A stretch of 64,000 nucleotides of DNA, from NCBI GenBank assembly GCA_015060105.1, contig SUZD01000007.1:41384-105383 (forward strand). Reading direction: 5' to 3'. Every line of letters starts with the position of its first letter. The first letter of the stretch is position 1. The notes under the pieces were generated by a model. The model was not told where the DNA came from. It saw only the letters and a list, made by a program, of their open reading frames with translations, and made no database searches. This document shows positions 42,552-50,880 of the stretch, one piece after another. Origin of the DNA: Rikenellaceae bacterium (GTDB lineage Bacteria > Bacteroidota > Bacteroidia > Bacteroidales > Rikenellaceae). Made by a program: the position numbers and the translations under genes.

Positions 42552-44025
42552 AAAAAGAGTATTGCTCACGGGAGGAACAGGAACTATGGGCTGGGCCACC
42601 GTGCAAGAGTTTCTCAATAGTAGCGACCGCTTCGAACTAACCCTTTTAGTTCAACCCTCACGCAAAAACCGCAAGAAACTTGCACCTATTGCCGACAAGG
42701 TTAATATCGTTTGGGGCGATTTGCGCAACTACGATGATGTTCTAAGAAGCGTGAACGAACAAGATTATGTTCTGCACCTTGGCGGAATGGTTTCGCCCAA
42801 AGCAGACTATTATCCCAACAAAACACGCCAAGTAAATATTACTGCTGCACAAAACATTGTACGTGCCGTCAAAGCACAACCCAATCCCGATGCAGTCAAA
42901 GTTGTTTATATCGGCTCCGTTGCTCAAACTGGCGACCGTAATGCGCCTATTCATTGGGGACGTTGCGGCGACCCGATATACATCAGCACCTATGACCACT
43001 ATGCAATCTCGAAGGTTGCAGCCGAGAGAATCTTTGCAGAGTCGGGTCTGCGCCACTGGGTCAGCCTTCGCCAAAGCGGAATACTCTATCCGGGAATTCT
43101 CAAAAACTACGACCCAATTATGTTTCATGTTCCGATTCAGGGCGTTTTGGAGTGGGCAACTGTCGAGGATTCAGGCCGATTGATGTTGCGTATATGCGAT
43201 AGCGAGGTGGGAGATGAGTTTTGGCGCCGTTTCTACAACATAAGTAGCGGACCTTCGTATCGTTTGACAAACTACGAATTTGAGTGCTTGTTATTGGACA
43301 CCATTTCATGCCCTGCTCCCGAGAAGATTTTCAACTCCAATTGGTTTACACTCAAAAACTTCCACGGGCAATGGTACACCGATGGTGAGCGCCTCGAAGA
43401 GTTATTCCATTTCCGCGCCAACACTTCTTGCGAGGAGTATTTCCGTCAAATGAAACGTAAGGTTGCGTGGTACTACTCACTCGCCAAAATCGTTCCACCT
43501 TGTATCCTGAAAATTGCAATGCGCGCTATGGCGTACAAGAAGCGTATGGGTGCAATGGATTGGATTAAAAGCGGCAACCAAAATCGCATATCGGCATATT
43601 TCGGCTCAATCGAGGAGTGGAAGGCCATACCCGATTGGGATAAGATTGACAAAAGCCGACCAAGCGAGACACCAACTCTGCTAAATCACGGTTACGACGA
43701 GAACAAGCCCGAGAGTGAGCTGACGCTTGAAGATATGCAACAAGCAGCAGAATACCGAGGTGGCAAATGCCTATCAGAGAGTATGACTACGGGCGACATG
43801 TACACTCCGCTTGAATGGGAGTGCCATTTCGGTCATAAATTTACCGCTTCGCCACGTCTTATCCTGCACGGAGGTCACTGGTGTCCCGAATGTGAGCCTA
43901 CACCTTGGAATTATAGCGAGATAGCGCGTGTTAATCCCTTCTTTGCGCAAGTGTGGTACGCCAATCACTCACCCAGCGAGAAACTATACTACGACGAGGA
44001 TATTTTCAAGGAGTTTAACGAGTAA
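42544..44025 (+). CDS. NAD-dependent epimerase/dehydratase with C-terminal zinc-knuckle-like module
   Basis: 493 aa. Residues 1-300 form an extended short-chain dehydrogenase: VLLTGGTGTMGWATVQEFL, VLHLGGMVSPKADYYP, VYIGSVAQTGD and the catalytic-type Y-x3-K in DHYAISKVAAERIF. Residues about 300-400 are helical and of unknown fold. The C-terminal part has Cys427, His431, Cys447 and Cys450 in LEWECHFGHKFTAS and GGHWCPEC, a treble-clef or zinc-ribbon pattern. Substrate unknown. The fusion of a sugar-nucleotide-type dehydrogenase with a zinc knuckle is uncommon. Last gene of the DUF4831 unit; converges on the thioredoxin-like gene with one base between. Confidence 0.82.
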   Translation: MSKKRVLLTGGTGTMGWATVQEFLNSSDRFELTLLVQPSRKNRKKLAPIADKVNIVWGDLRNYDDVLRSVNEQDYVLHLGGMVSPKADYYPNKTRQVNITAAQNIVRAVKAQPNPDAVKVVYIGSVAQTGDRNAPIHWGRCGDPIYISTYDHYAISKVAAERIFAESGLRHWVSLRQSGILYPGILKNYDPIMFHVPIQGVLEWATVEDSGRLMLRICDSEVGDEFWRRFYNISSGPSYRLTNYEFECLLLDTISCPAPEKIFNSNWFTLKNFHGQWYTDGERLEELFHFRANTSCEEYFRQMKRKVAWYYSLAKIVPPCILKIAMRAMAYKKRMGAMDWIKSGNQNRISAYFGSIEEWKAIPDWDKIDKSRPSETPTLLNHGYDENKPESELTLEDMQQAAEYRGGKCLSESMTTGDMYTPLEWECHFGHKFTASPRLILHGGHWCPECEPTPWNYSEIARVNPFFAQVWYANHSPSEKLYYDEDIFKEFNE

Positions 44026-44026
44026 A

Positions 44027-44353
44027 TCATAGTGCGATTGTTTGAGCGAGCAATCGCACTACTATTTTATGGAGTTGGCGTGCGCTACCCACACCTCGCG
44101 CACGCCACTCAATTCGACCATTACAGAATAGCAAAACTGTTGGAACGGAATAGATATTGTATGCTTTGGTTATCGGATAGTTACGGGGTAAATCTATATC
44201 TATTCGCAGATGTTTAACCCTATTTGGCATTTGCGACGACAGCTCCTCGATAGCAACCCTCGTAACATCACAATCGCCATTCCATTCAGCATAAAACTCC
44301 ACAATGACCAATTCTTCACTCGCAATTCGAGCATTAAACTCATTGTAGGCCAT
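44027..44353 (-). CDS. Thioredoxin-like protein with only the resolving-position cysteine
   Basis: 108 aa from ATG 44353, which overlaps the stop of the preceding epimerase gene by one base (TAATG). Thioredoxin fold with VIVEFYAEW, the cis-Pro loop YSVPTVLLF and the terminal helix. The canonical WCGPC is WNGDC here: the reactive first Cys is Asn25, while Cys28 remains. Without the nucleophilic cysteine it cannot be a normal disulfide reductase; a single-cysteine mixed-disulfide or a binding role is possible. The frame opens at 44380 but the coupled ATG fits better. Confidence 0.72.
   Translation of the reverse strand: MAYNEFNARIASEELVIVEFYAEWNGDCDVTRVAIEELSSQMPNRVKHLRIDIDLPRNYPITKAYNIYSVPTVLLFCNGRIEWRARGVGSARQLHKIVVRLLAQTIAL
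44031..44060. terminator. Hairpin between convergent genes, inside the thioredoxin-like coding end
   Basis: AGTGCGATTG (44031-44040) pairs with CAATCGCACT (44051-44060), 10-base loop. On the plus strand it follows the epimerase stop by 6 bases and is followed by ACTATTTTAT. On the minus strand it encodes the final residues of the thioredoxin-like protein (QTIAL). Confidence 0.7.
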
Positions 44354-45306
44354 TAGTAGAACTCTATCCACGATTCGCACTTATAGATACTCGCTTCGAT
44401 TTTCAGACGTTTATCCAGAAGTTCTATCATTCGGCTCAAACCCTCATCCAAAGTCACTTCGGGTTGCCAACCAAAACGACGCTCTGCCAACTCAATATCG
44501 GCAATCTTGGACCATACATAGCGATTGGGGCGAGGCTCTGGTATAATACGTGAACGACTATGGGTCATTGACACAATTTTGCGCGCCAACTCTTCGAGTG
44601 TAATGGGTTCATTACCACCAAAATTAACCACATCCAATCCTTTGCCGTAACGATTACTCTCGGCCAAAGCGACAATACCTCTGACAGCATCACCTGTCCA
44701 ACAGAATGTACGCAATATACTACGAGAATCCCGAATAACTATATCACTATTCTGCAACGCAGCAACAACCATACGGGGGATTATACGTTGGTCATCGAGA
44801 TTCATTCCGGGTCCATACATCTCAAACAGACGAGCAACCCTCACATCGACATCATACTCTCGCAGATAGGAGTAGCACAGCGATTCGGTTGCTGTTTTGA
44901 CATGCGAGCCGGGAAATGCCACATCGTAACGGCCACTCTGAAAGGCGTAAAAACTTGATGACGAGCCATAGACCACCGTAGCTCCATTTTGTCGCGCGAC
45001 CTCCAATGTATTCATCATACCCAACCACTCGGTTTTCATTACCTCGACAGGGTGTTCCTGATTGGCATATACCGAGTCGGTTAATGAAGCAAAGTTGTAG
45101 ATATATTTGCAGTTGGCCCGAAACTGATGCGTCGCACTATGACGCACATACTTAAATCGCGGTTTATCAATCAGATGCTTAATGCCATAGGCATTATTGG
45201 GGTCCACTATATCCATACACAACACCTCGTATCCTGCCGCATACAGAGTGCTGCACAATTGCGAGCCGATAACCCCCGCACCACCTATTACTAATACTGT
45301 ATCCAT
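44353..45306 (-). CDS. NAD-dependent epimerase/dehydratase
   Basis: 317 aa. Extended short-chain dehydrogenase of nucleotide-sugar type: VLVIGGAGVIGSQLCSTLYAAGYEVLCMD with the NAD-binding Gly-rich loop, YGSSSSFYAFQSGRYDVAFPGS, a Y-x3-K style site in LCYSYLREYD, RLFEMYGPGMN and EKTLRTFCWTGDAVRGIVAL-like DAV motif. The ending DEGLSRMIELLDK is typical. The sugar acted on is unknown. ATG 45306 (MDTVLVIGG) is used, since the frame to 45339 adds a poor extension. The start codon lies inside a hairpin (45304-45328). Confidence 0.85.
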   Translation of the reverse strand: MDTVLVIGGAGVIGSQLCSTLYAAGYEVLCMDIVDPNNAYGIKHLIDKPRFKYVRHSATHQFRANCKYIYNFASLTDSVYANQEHPVEVMKTEWLGMMNTLEVARQNGATVVYGSSSSFYAFQSGRYDVAFPGSHVKTATESLCYSYLREYDVDVRVARLFEMYGPGMNLDDQRIIPRMVVAALQNSDIVIRDSRSILRTFCWTGDAVRGIVALAESNRYGKGLDVVNFGGNEPITLEELARKIVSMTHSRSRIIPEPRPNRYVWSKIADIELAERRFGWQPEVTLDEGLSRMIELLDKRLKIEASIYKCESWIEFY

Positions 45307-45328
45307 ACCCAAGACGCTTTTGGGTATG
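45304..45328 (-). promoter_or_regulatory. Hairpin covering the start codon of the epimerase gene
   Basis: CATACCCAA (45304-45312) pairs perfectly with TTGGGTATG (45320-45328), 7-base loop. On the minus-strand mRNA the epimerase ATG is the last three bases paired in the 3' arm. It could block initiation unless the GNAT gene upstream is translated, or act as a partial terminator between the two. Confidence 0.5.
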
Positions 45329-45361
45329 CTCGATTTCAAAAACTATTCCAATCGAAGGGTA

Positions 45362-45841
45362 TTAAAGATTAAGACGCAAAATTTGCATATCCCCATTTTG
45401 CGCATCGGAGAGATGTCGAAACCCTGCCTTTCGAAAAAGATGCAGACTTGCCGTATTGTGGCTTTGCACCTCGGCGCAGAGTGTCTTTATCCCCAAGTTA
45501 CGGGCGTACACAACAACCAATAGCAAAGCCTCCGACGCATAACCTTTCTGGCGAAAAGCTCTCTCCACGAATATTCCAATAGAGGCTGTGCAATCGGCGT
45601 AATCGTATAAATCGACAACACCGATGCTCTGCCCATCTTTCTCTATTATAAAACGTTTTTGGCTGTCTTCAAGGAGGTCCATAGACGACAAAATGTGACG
45701 ACAGATAAAATCGAGCGTCACACTCGACTCTGCTCTCGTCACATTTTGTAATTCGGGTTGCAACTCCCACGCCAGTAACATCGGTGCGTCTTCCAAACAC
45801 GCATCACGCAACACGATGTGAGTAGGGTGGGTGGCAACCAT
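45362..45841 (-). CDS. GNAT family N-acetyltransferase
   Basis: 159 aa. RimJ/RimL-like GNAT: LRDACLEDAPMLLAWELQPELQN, GVVDLYDYADCTASIGIFVERAFRQKGYASEALLLVVVYA with the acetyl-CoA loop Q/R-x-x-G-x-A, and the ending VQSHNTASLHLFRKAGFRHL. It transfers an acetyl group to an amine; the acceptor (protein N terminus or a small molecule) is unknown. Its start shares one base with the ROK regulator's stop codon (TAATG), so its translation is coupled to that gene. Confidence 0.88.
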   Translation of the reverse strand: MVATHPTHIVLRDACLEDAPMLLAWELQPELQNVTRAESSVTLDFICRHILSSMDLLEDSQKRFIIEKDGQSIGVVDLYDYADCTASIGIFVERAFRQKGYASEALLLVVVYARNLGIKTLCAEVQSHNTASLHLFRKAGFRHLSDAQNGDMQILRLNL

Positions 45842-47073
45842 TATTGTACTCCGATGATTCGGTTACGAATAAGCATTGCAGCTCCCAACGCACCCGCATT
45901 CTCGCTCATCTGCGAGAAACGAAATTTGGTATCCTTATACACAAGGTTTAGTGAAAATTTGTTGGTCGCAGATTTCAATGGCAACATCAAGAATTCTCCC
46001 GCTTTCGAAAGATTTCCTCCGATAATTACGGTTTCGGGGTTAAAGATATTGATTAGGAAAGCGATACTTTTACCAACCTTTTCACCAGCCTCCTCAATAA
46101 GTTCAATCGACAGAGTATCATCTTTCTTGGCAGCATTAACCACATCGTCAATGTGAATCATCTGTCCTGCGTCGTACTTTTCGCGCAAAATTGTATTCAC
46201 ACCCTGCTCTATACGATGAACAATCTTCTGCTCGATAGCCATACCCGAAACCTCGGTCTCCAAACAACCCTTCTTACCACAAGCACATATAATCTCATTA
46301 TCAAAGAAAGGCGTGTGACCAAACTCTCCTGCAAAACCCGATTTACCATAGTACAACTTACCGTTGGTTACAATACCAATCGCAACACCTCGTCCCAGGT
46401 GCAGATAGAGCAAATTGTGTCCACCTTGTTGATTATCATTGCAATACTCGGCATAGCAACGAGCACGGGTGTCATTTTCCACAAGAGTACGAACCGATGT
46501 ATATTCCTCGATAGTCTCGCGCAAAGATTTGTCGCTCGATGTAAAATACATATAGCTACGACCCGTATCGGGATTAACTCGGCCCGCAATACAAACGCCA
46601 ATACCAAGGATTTTACTACGCTCAATTCCACAAGTATTCAAGAAGTTGTCAATCATCTCGCAAATCTGGCGCAGACACTTATCGCTATCATTCAGCACAA
46701 ATTCGTGATTATCCAACTCAACGATGGTATTATTTTGCACATCGGTCAATACGAACTGAATCGAATCACGACCAATATTAACACCTGCAAAATATATGGC
46801 CGAATTAGTCAAACCGAACACATTGGGACGGCGACCTCCTGTTGTCTCAATTTTACCATTCTCGACAACCAACTTTTCCTCGACCAATTCGTGCACCAAC
46901 TTGGTCATTGTCGGTACGCTGACATGTAGTTTTTGTGTAAGTTCGGCAAGGGTAGAGCAACCATTAACCGCCATATAGGCGACAATATTGCGCTTGATAA
47001 TATTATTTTTATGAGTTATACCCTTTTGGATATCGTCTTCGTGTTTATTGAAGAAATCTTTGAGTGAAGTCAT
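45841..47073 (-). CDS. ROK family transcriptional regulator / sugar kinase
   Basis: 410 aa from ATG 47073 (MTSLKDFFNKHEDD); the frame extends to a TTG at 47187, before a terminator hairpin, and is not used. The N terminus carries a winged-helix (NGCSTLAELTQKLHVSVPTMTKLVHELVEEKLV), then a full ROK ASKHA fold: GVNIGRDSIQFVLTD, LGIGVCIAGRVNP, VENDTRARCYAE, GIVTNGKLYYGKSGFAGEFGH and the zinc-binding CACGKKGCLET. NagC/XylR-like proteins sense sugars; the ligand is unknown. Its gene is coupled to GNAT and the epimerase-thioredoxin pair downstream. Confidence 0.9.
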   Translation of the reverse strand: MTSLKDFFNKHEDDIQKGITHKNNIIKRNIVAYMAVNGCSTLAELTQKLHVSVPTMTKLVHELVEEKLVVENGKIETTGGRRPNVFGLTNSAIYFAGVNIGRDSIQFVLTDVQNNTIVELDNHEFVLNDSDKCLRQICEMIDNFLNTCGIERSKILGIGVCIAGRVNPDTGRSYMYFTSSDKSLRETIEEYTSVRTLVENDTRARCYAEYCNDNQQGGHNLLYLHLGRGVAIGIVTNGKLYYGKSGFAGEFGHTPFFDNEIICACGKKGCLETEVSGMAIEQKIVHRIEQGVNTILREKYDAGQMIHIDDVVNAAKKDDTLSIELIEEAGEKVGKSIAFLINIFNPETVIIGGNLSKAGEFLMLPLKSATNKFSLNLVYKDTKFRFSQMSENAGALGAAMLIRNRIIGVQ

Positions 47074-47176
47074 AGTTTTCGGGTTATTGTTATGCGAATT
47101 TAATAATATTTTTGAAAAAGTACAAATAATTCGACTAATATTTTTAATAACCCATAAGCAAAACCCTCTAAAAACA

Positions 47177-47204
47177 AAAGGTCGCAAGCTAACTTGCGAC
47201 CTTT
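47177..47204 (-). terminator. Terminator of fabD
   Basis: AAAGGTCGCAAG (47177-47188) pairs with CTTGCGACCTTT (47193-47204), loop CTAA. On the minus strand it follows the fabD stop by 19 bases and is followed by TTGTTTTTAG. It separates fabD from the ROK gene. Confidence 0.9.
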
Positions 47205-47223
47205 CCCAATCTCGTACTTCGAG

Positions 47224-48111
47224 TTAAAGCGTATCTTTAGATGAAACTGATACTTCTTTGTTAATCTTGCCAATAAGTCCTTGCAATACTGCACCGGGTC
47301 CAAGTTCGGTAAACTCGGTTGCACCATCTGCTATCATATTTTGAACGCAATAGGTCCAACGCACAGGAGAGGTTAGTTGAGCAATTAAATTTTGTTTAAT
47401 TTGAGCGGGGTCAACATACGCTTTCGCATCAACATTTTGATATATCGGACAACGAGGAATTTGGAACTCGGCTTGCTCAATAGCTTCACTCAACTCGACT
47501 CGGGCTGACTCCATCAGAGGCGAGTGAAAAGCACCTCCAACAGGGAGTTGCAAAGCTCTGCGGGCACCTTTCTCTTTGAGCTTGACGCAAGCCTCTTTCA
47601 CTGCCTCAATCTCGCCCGAAATAACAATCTGACCGGGGCAATTGTAGTTTGCTGCGACAACCAAGCCATCGATTTCAGCACATACCTCTTCGACAACATT
47701 ATCAGGCAGAGCAATAACGGCCGCCATTGTCGAGGGAGTCGCCTCACAAGCCTTCTGCATTGCCGCAGCACGTTTCGCAACAAGCCTTACGCCATCTTCG
47801 AACGAGAGTGCGCCGGCCGCAACAAGCGCCGAAAACTCGCCAAGTGAGTGACCAGCGACCATATCGGGAGCAAAATCATCACCCAATACCTTTGCCATAA
47901 TCACCGAATGAAGAAAAACAGCCGGTTGTGTAACAGCGGTTTGTTTGAGCGCCTCTGCATCATCACCAAACATAATGTCGGTAATACGGAAGCCCAAAAC
48001 TTCATTCGCCTTTTCGAACAACTCCTTGGCAACAGGAGATGTTTCATATAGTTTTTTGCCCATTCCGGGGTATTGCGCACCTTGTCCTGGGAATACAAAA
48101 GCCTTTTTCAT
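47224..48111 (-). CDS. fabD: Malonyl-CoA:ACP transacylase
   Basis: 295 aa, standard length. It loads malonate onto acyl carrier protein for fatty acid synthesis. Motifs: KAFVFPGQGAQYPGMGKKLYE, VTQPAVFLHSVI, nucleophile GHSLGEFSAL, the Arg region AAAMQKACEATPSTMAA, GAFHSPLM with the catalytic His, and NVDAKAYVDPAQIKQNLIAQLTSPVRWT, TELGPGAVLQGLIGKI. Single-gene unit, divergent from plsC. Confidence 0.96.
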   Translation of the reverse strand: MKKAFVFPGQGAQYPGMGKKLYETSPVAKELFEKANEVLGFRITDIMFGDDAEALKQTAVTQPAVFLHSVIMAKVLGDDFAPDMVAGHSLGEFSALVAAGALSFEDGVRLVAKRAAAMQKACEATPSTMAAVIALPDNVVEEVCAEIDGLVVAANYNCPGQIVISGEIEAVKEACVKLKEKGARRALQLPVGGAFHSPLMESARVELSEAIEQAEFQIPRCPIYQNVDAKAYVDPAQIKQNLIAQLTSPVRWTYCVQNMIADGATEFTELGPGAVLQGLIGKINKEVSVSSKDTL

Positions 48112-48136
48112 AGTGTCAATTTTAATATTACGGAGG

Positions 48137-48144
48137 CAAAAGTA
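48137..48144 (-). promoter_or_regulatory. -7 promoter element of fabD
   Basis: Minus strand TACTTTTG, 25 bases before the fabD ATG. No exact -33 found. Confidence 0.55.
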
Positions 48145-48212
48145 ACACTTTTTTTGAATTAAATGTTAATAAAAAAGAGGTATAGTGCGTGTGTGATTTC
48201 ATTTTTAATGCC

Positions 48213-48220
48213 TAAATTTG
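48213..48220 (+). promoter_or_regulatory. -7 promoter element of plsC
   Basis: TAAATTTG, 22 bases before the plsC ATG. No exact -33 at the usual spacing. It is 68 bases from the fabD element and faces the other way, so both lipid genes share one control region. Confidence 0.55.
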
Positions 48221-48242
48221 TACAATTTTTGTTAGATTCATT

Positions 48243-48983
48243 ATGATTTCGCTTCTTTACGACATTTTCTGGGCAATCCTTGTTATTATCATGGTGGTCG
48301 TTACTGCCATTCTATGGGTCTTTACTGTACCGTTTGACCCTGCACGCAAAGCCATACATGCTGTATCGCGTTTCTTCGCCACTTCGTTTTACAAAATGCC
48401 CCTTGGTTGGCATCAACATCATTTTGGTTTTGAAAATATTGACACAACCAAGCCTTATGTGATTATTGTCAATCACTGCTCAATGTTCGATGTTCCGTAT
48501 CTGTATTTTGTCAAAGGGTTGAATTTTCGCTGGGTCGCCAAGAAAGAGCTGGCCAAGATGCCGCTGTTCGGACAGATGATTATGCTTCACGGCGATATTC
48601 TTGTTGATCGAGGCACAAAAAAAGGCGCATTGGAGGTGATGAACAAAGGCGAGATGTGGTTGAAACGAGGTGTCTGCATTGCCATATTCCCCGAGGGCAC
48701 ACGCTCCAAAGATGATAATATTTCGAATTTCAAAACCGGAGCTTTCAACCTTGCAAAAAATGCAGGCGTAGGAATTCTCCCCATTGTTTTGAGCGGTTCG
48801 CGCCAACACATTCGCAAATCAATTTTCTATAATTGGAGACACCATACAGGCATGCAAATTCTTCCGCCCGTATCAGCCGAAGAGGTTGCTGCAACCGACA
48901 CCAAGGAGTTGATGGACTCCTTGCGCGACAAGATGATTGCTGCCAAACAAAATCTCGATGCATATCTTGATTCTGTAAAATAG
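48243..48983 (+). CDS. plsC: 1-Acyl-sn-glycerol-3-phosphate acyltransferase
   Basis: 246 aa. N-terminal membrane helix (SLLYDIFWAILVIIMVVVTAILWVF) anchors it to the inner membrane. The acyltransferase boxes are clear: box I VNHCSMFDVPYLYF (H-x4-D), box III IFPEGTRSKD, and the following FKTGAFNLAKNAGVGILPIVLSGS. It adds the second acyl chain to form phosphatidic acid. It diverges from fabD, and 30 bases separate it from parE downstream. Confidence 0.92.
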   Translation: MISLLYDIFWAILVIIMVVVTAILWVFTVPFDPARKAIHAVSRFFATSFYKMPLGWHQHHFGFENIDTTKPYVIIVNHCSMFDVPYLYFVKGLNFRWVAKKELAKMPLFGQMIMLHGDILVDRGTKKGALEVMNKGEMWLKRGVCIAIFPEGTRSKDDNISNFKTGAFNLAKNAGVGILPIVLSGSRQHIRKSIFYNWRHHTGMQILPPVSAEEVAATDTKELMDSLRDKMIAAKQNLDAYLDSVK

Positions 48984-49013
48984 TTCACGAAACAAAAAGA
49001 GCACACTATAAAT

Positions 49014-50876
49014 ATGAGCCAACAACAAATACAAATTAACAACTACACCGACGACGATATCATTACGCTCGACCCGCGTGAGCACATTCGCCGTCGTCCG
49101 GGTATGTATATCGGAAAACTCGGCGACGGAACACAAGCCGATGACGGAATCTATGTCCTCATCAAAGAGGTTGTTGATAACTCGATCGATGAGTTTATCA
49201 TGGGTAATGGTAAACAGATTGAAATCAGCATCGAGGATGATGTGGTTACCGTTCGCGACTATGGTCGTGGTATTCCCCTGAAATCGCTGACAAAGGCGGT
49301 AAGCGAGATGAACACTGGTGCCAAATATGGCGAAGGTTCGGCGTTCAAAAAGACCGTCGGATTGAATGGTGTCGGTGTTAAGGCCGTTAATATGTTGTCA
49401 AGTGAGTTTATGGCTCGTTCTATTCGTGATGGCGAGGCCCATACCGTAAGCTTTGCACAAGGCTTGGAGTTGAGCGACCAATGGGAGAGTGGCGTGAGCG
49501 ACAAGAACGGAACTCTGATTCGCTACAAAGTGGATAAAGAGGTCTTTGGCGAATACTACTATAACCTCGACTTCGTTGAGCAACTTGTCAAAAACTATAC
49601 ATATTTGAACTCGGGACTTACCATCAAGTTCAATGGCGTAAGTTATGTGTCGAAGAATGGTCTTTTGGACTTGGTAAATGAGAGTATGGGTGAGGAGCCG
49701 TTGTATCCCCCCATCCACTTATCGGGTCCCGATATCGAAATTGTGCTTACCCACGGCACAAGTTATGGCGAAACATACTTCTCGTTTGTTAATGGTCAGT
49801 ACACTCCGCAAGGAGGTACCCACCAAGCTGCATTCCGCGAGGCTTTGACCAAGACCATCAAGGAGTTCTATCGCAAGGACTATGACCCTGCCGATATCCG
49901 CACCTCGATTATTGCGGCTATTTCAGTTAAGGTAACCGACCCCGTATTTGAGTCGCAGACCAAAATCAAGCTGGGTAGCAAGGAGATGGAGCCGGGTGTT
50001 TCGCTGCGTAACTATGTTATCGACTTTATGGGTGAACACCTCGACAACTACTTGCACAAAAATCCGACGACAGCCGACACTTTGGGTCGCAAAATCATCG
50101 AGAACGAGAAGGAGCGCAAGGCCATTTCGGGCGTACAGAAGAAGGCTCGTGAAATTGCCAAGAAGGTCAGCCTGAATAACAAGAAATTGCGTGATTGCAA
50201 AATACACCGCAACGACAAGAGCGATTTGGCCGATAAAACTATGTTGTTTATTACCGAGGGTAACTCGGCGAGTGGCTCAATTACCAAGAGTCGTAATGTT
50301 TTGACACAGGCGGTATTCTCGTTGCGAGGTAAACCATTCAATAGCTTCGGACACAACAAGAAGATTGTATATGCCAACGAGGAGTTCAACTTGTTGCAAG
50401 CAGCACTTAACATCGAAGACGATATCGAAAATCTGCGTTACAACAAGATTGTAATTGCAACCGATGCCGATGTCGATGGTATGCACATTCGTTTGCTGAT
50501 GCTGACATTCTTCTTGCAGTTCTTTCCCGATGTAATTCGTAAAGGTCACTTGTACGTCCTCCAAACACCTCTTTTCCGTGTACGTAACAAGCAAGAAACA
50601 ATCTATTGTTATAGCGACGAAGAGCGCCAAAAGGCCATCGCAAAGTTGGGTCGCAATCCCGAGATTACCCGATTCAAAGGTTTGGGAGAAATTTCGCCCG
50701 ACGAGTTCCGAGGATTCATTGGCGAGAATATTCGTTTGGATAAGGTCAAATTGTCGAAAGACGATACAATTCACGAGATGTTGGAGTTCTATATGGGCAC
50801 AAACACTCCCGACCGTCGAGATTTCATCATCTCGAACCTGCGCGTCGAGGCCGACTATGTTGAAGATTTGATTTAG
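49014..50876 (+). CDS. parE: DNA topoisomerase IV subunit B
   Basis: 620 aa, short GyrB/ParE length without the gyrase insertion. GHKL ATPase motifs: [53 protein letters not shown]. The Toprim part has [34 protein letters not shown] and [10 protein letters not shown], ending in [20 protein letters not shown]. It decatenates chromosomes with ParC, whose gene begins 4 bases later. First gene of the long operon to lolA. Confidence 0.94.
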   Translation: MSQQQIQINNYTDDDIITLDPREHIRRRPGMYIGKLGDGTQADDGIYVLIKEVVDNSIDEFIMGNGKQIEISIEDDVVTVRDYGRGIPLKSLTKAVSEMNTGAKYGEGSAFKKTVGLNGVGVKAVNMLSSEFMARSIRDGEAHTVSFAQGLELSDQWESGVSDKNGTLIRYKVDKEVFGEYYYNLDFVEQLVKNYTYLNSGLTIKFNGVSYVSKNGLLDLVNESMGEEPLYPPIHLSGPDIEIVLTHGTSYGETYFSFVNGQYTPQGGTHQAAFREALTKTIKEFYRKDYDPADIRTSIIAAISVKVTDPVFESQTKIKLGSKEMEPGVSLRNYVIDFMGEHLDNYLHKNPTTADTLGRKIIENEKERKAISGVQKKAREIAKKVSLNNKKLRDCKIHRNDKSDLADKTMLFITEGNSASGSITKSRNVLTQAVFSLRGKPFNSFGHNKKIVYANEEFNLLQAALNIEDDIENLRYNKIVIATDADVDGMHIRLLMLTFFLQFFPDVIRKGHLYVLQTPLFRVRNKQETIYCYSDEERQKAIAKLGRNPEITRFKGLGEISPDEFRGFIGENIRLDKVKLSKDDTIHEMLEFYMGTNTPDRRDFIISNLRVEADYVEDLI

Positions 50877-50880
50877 GATT

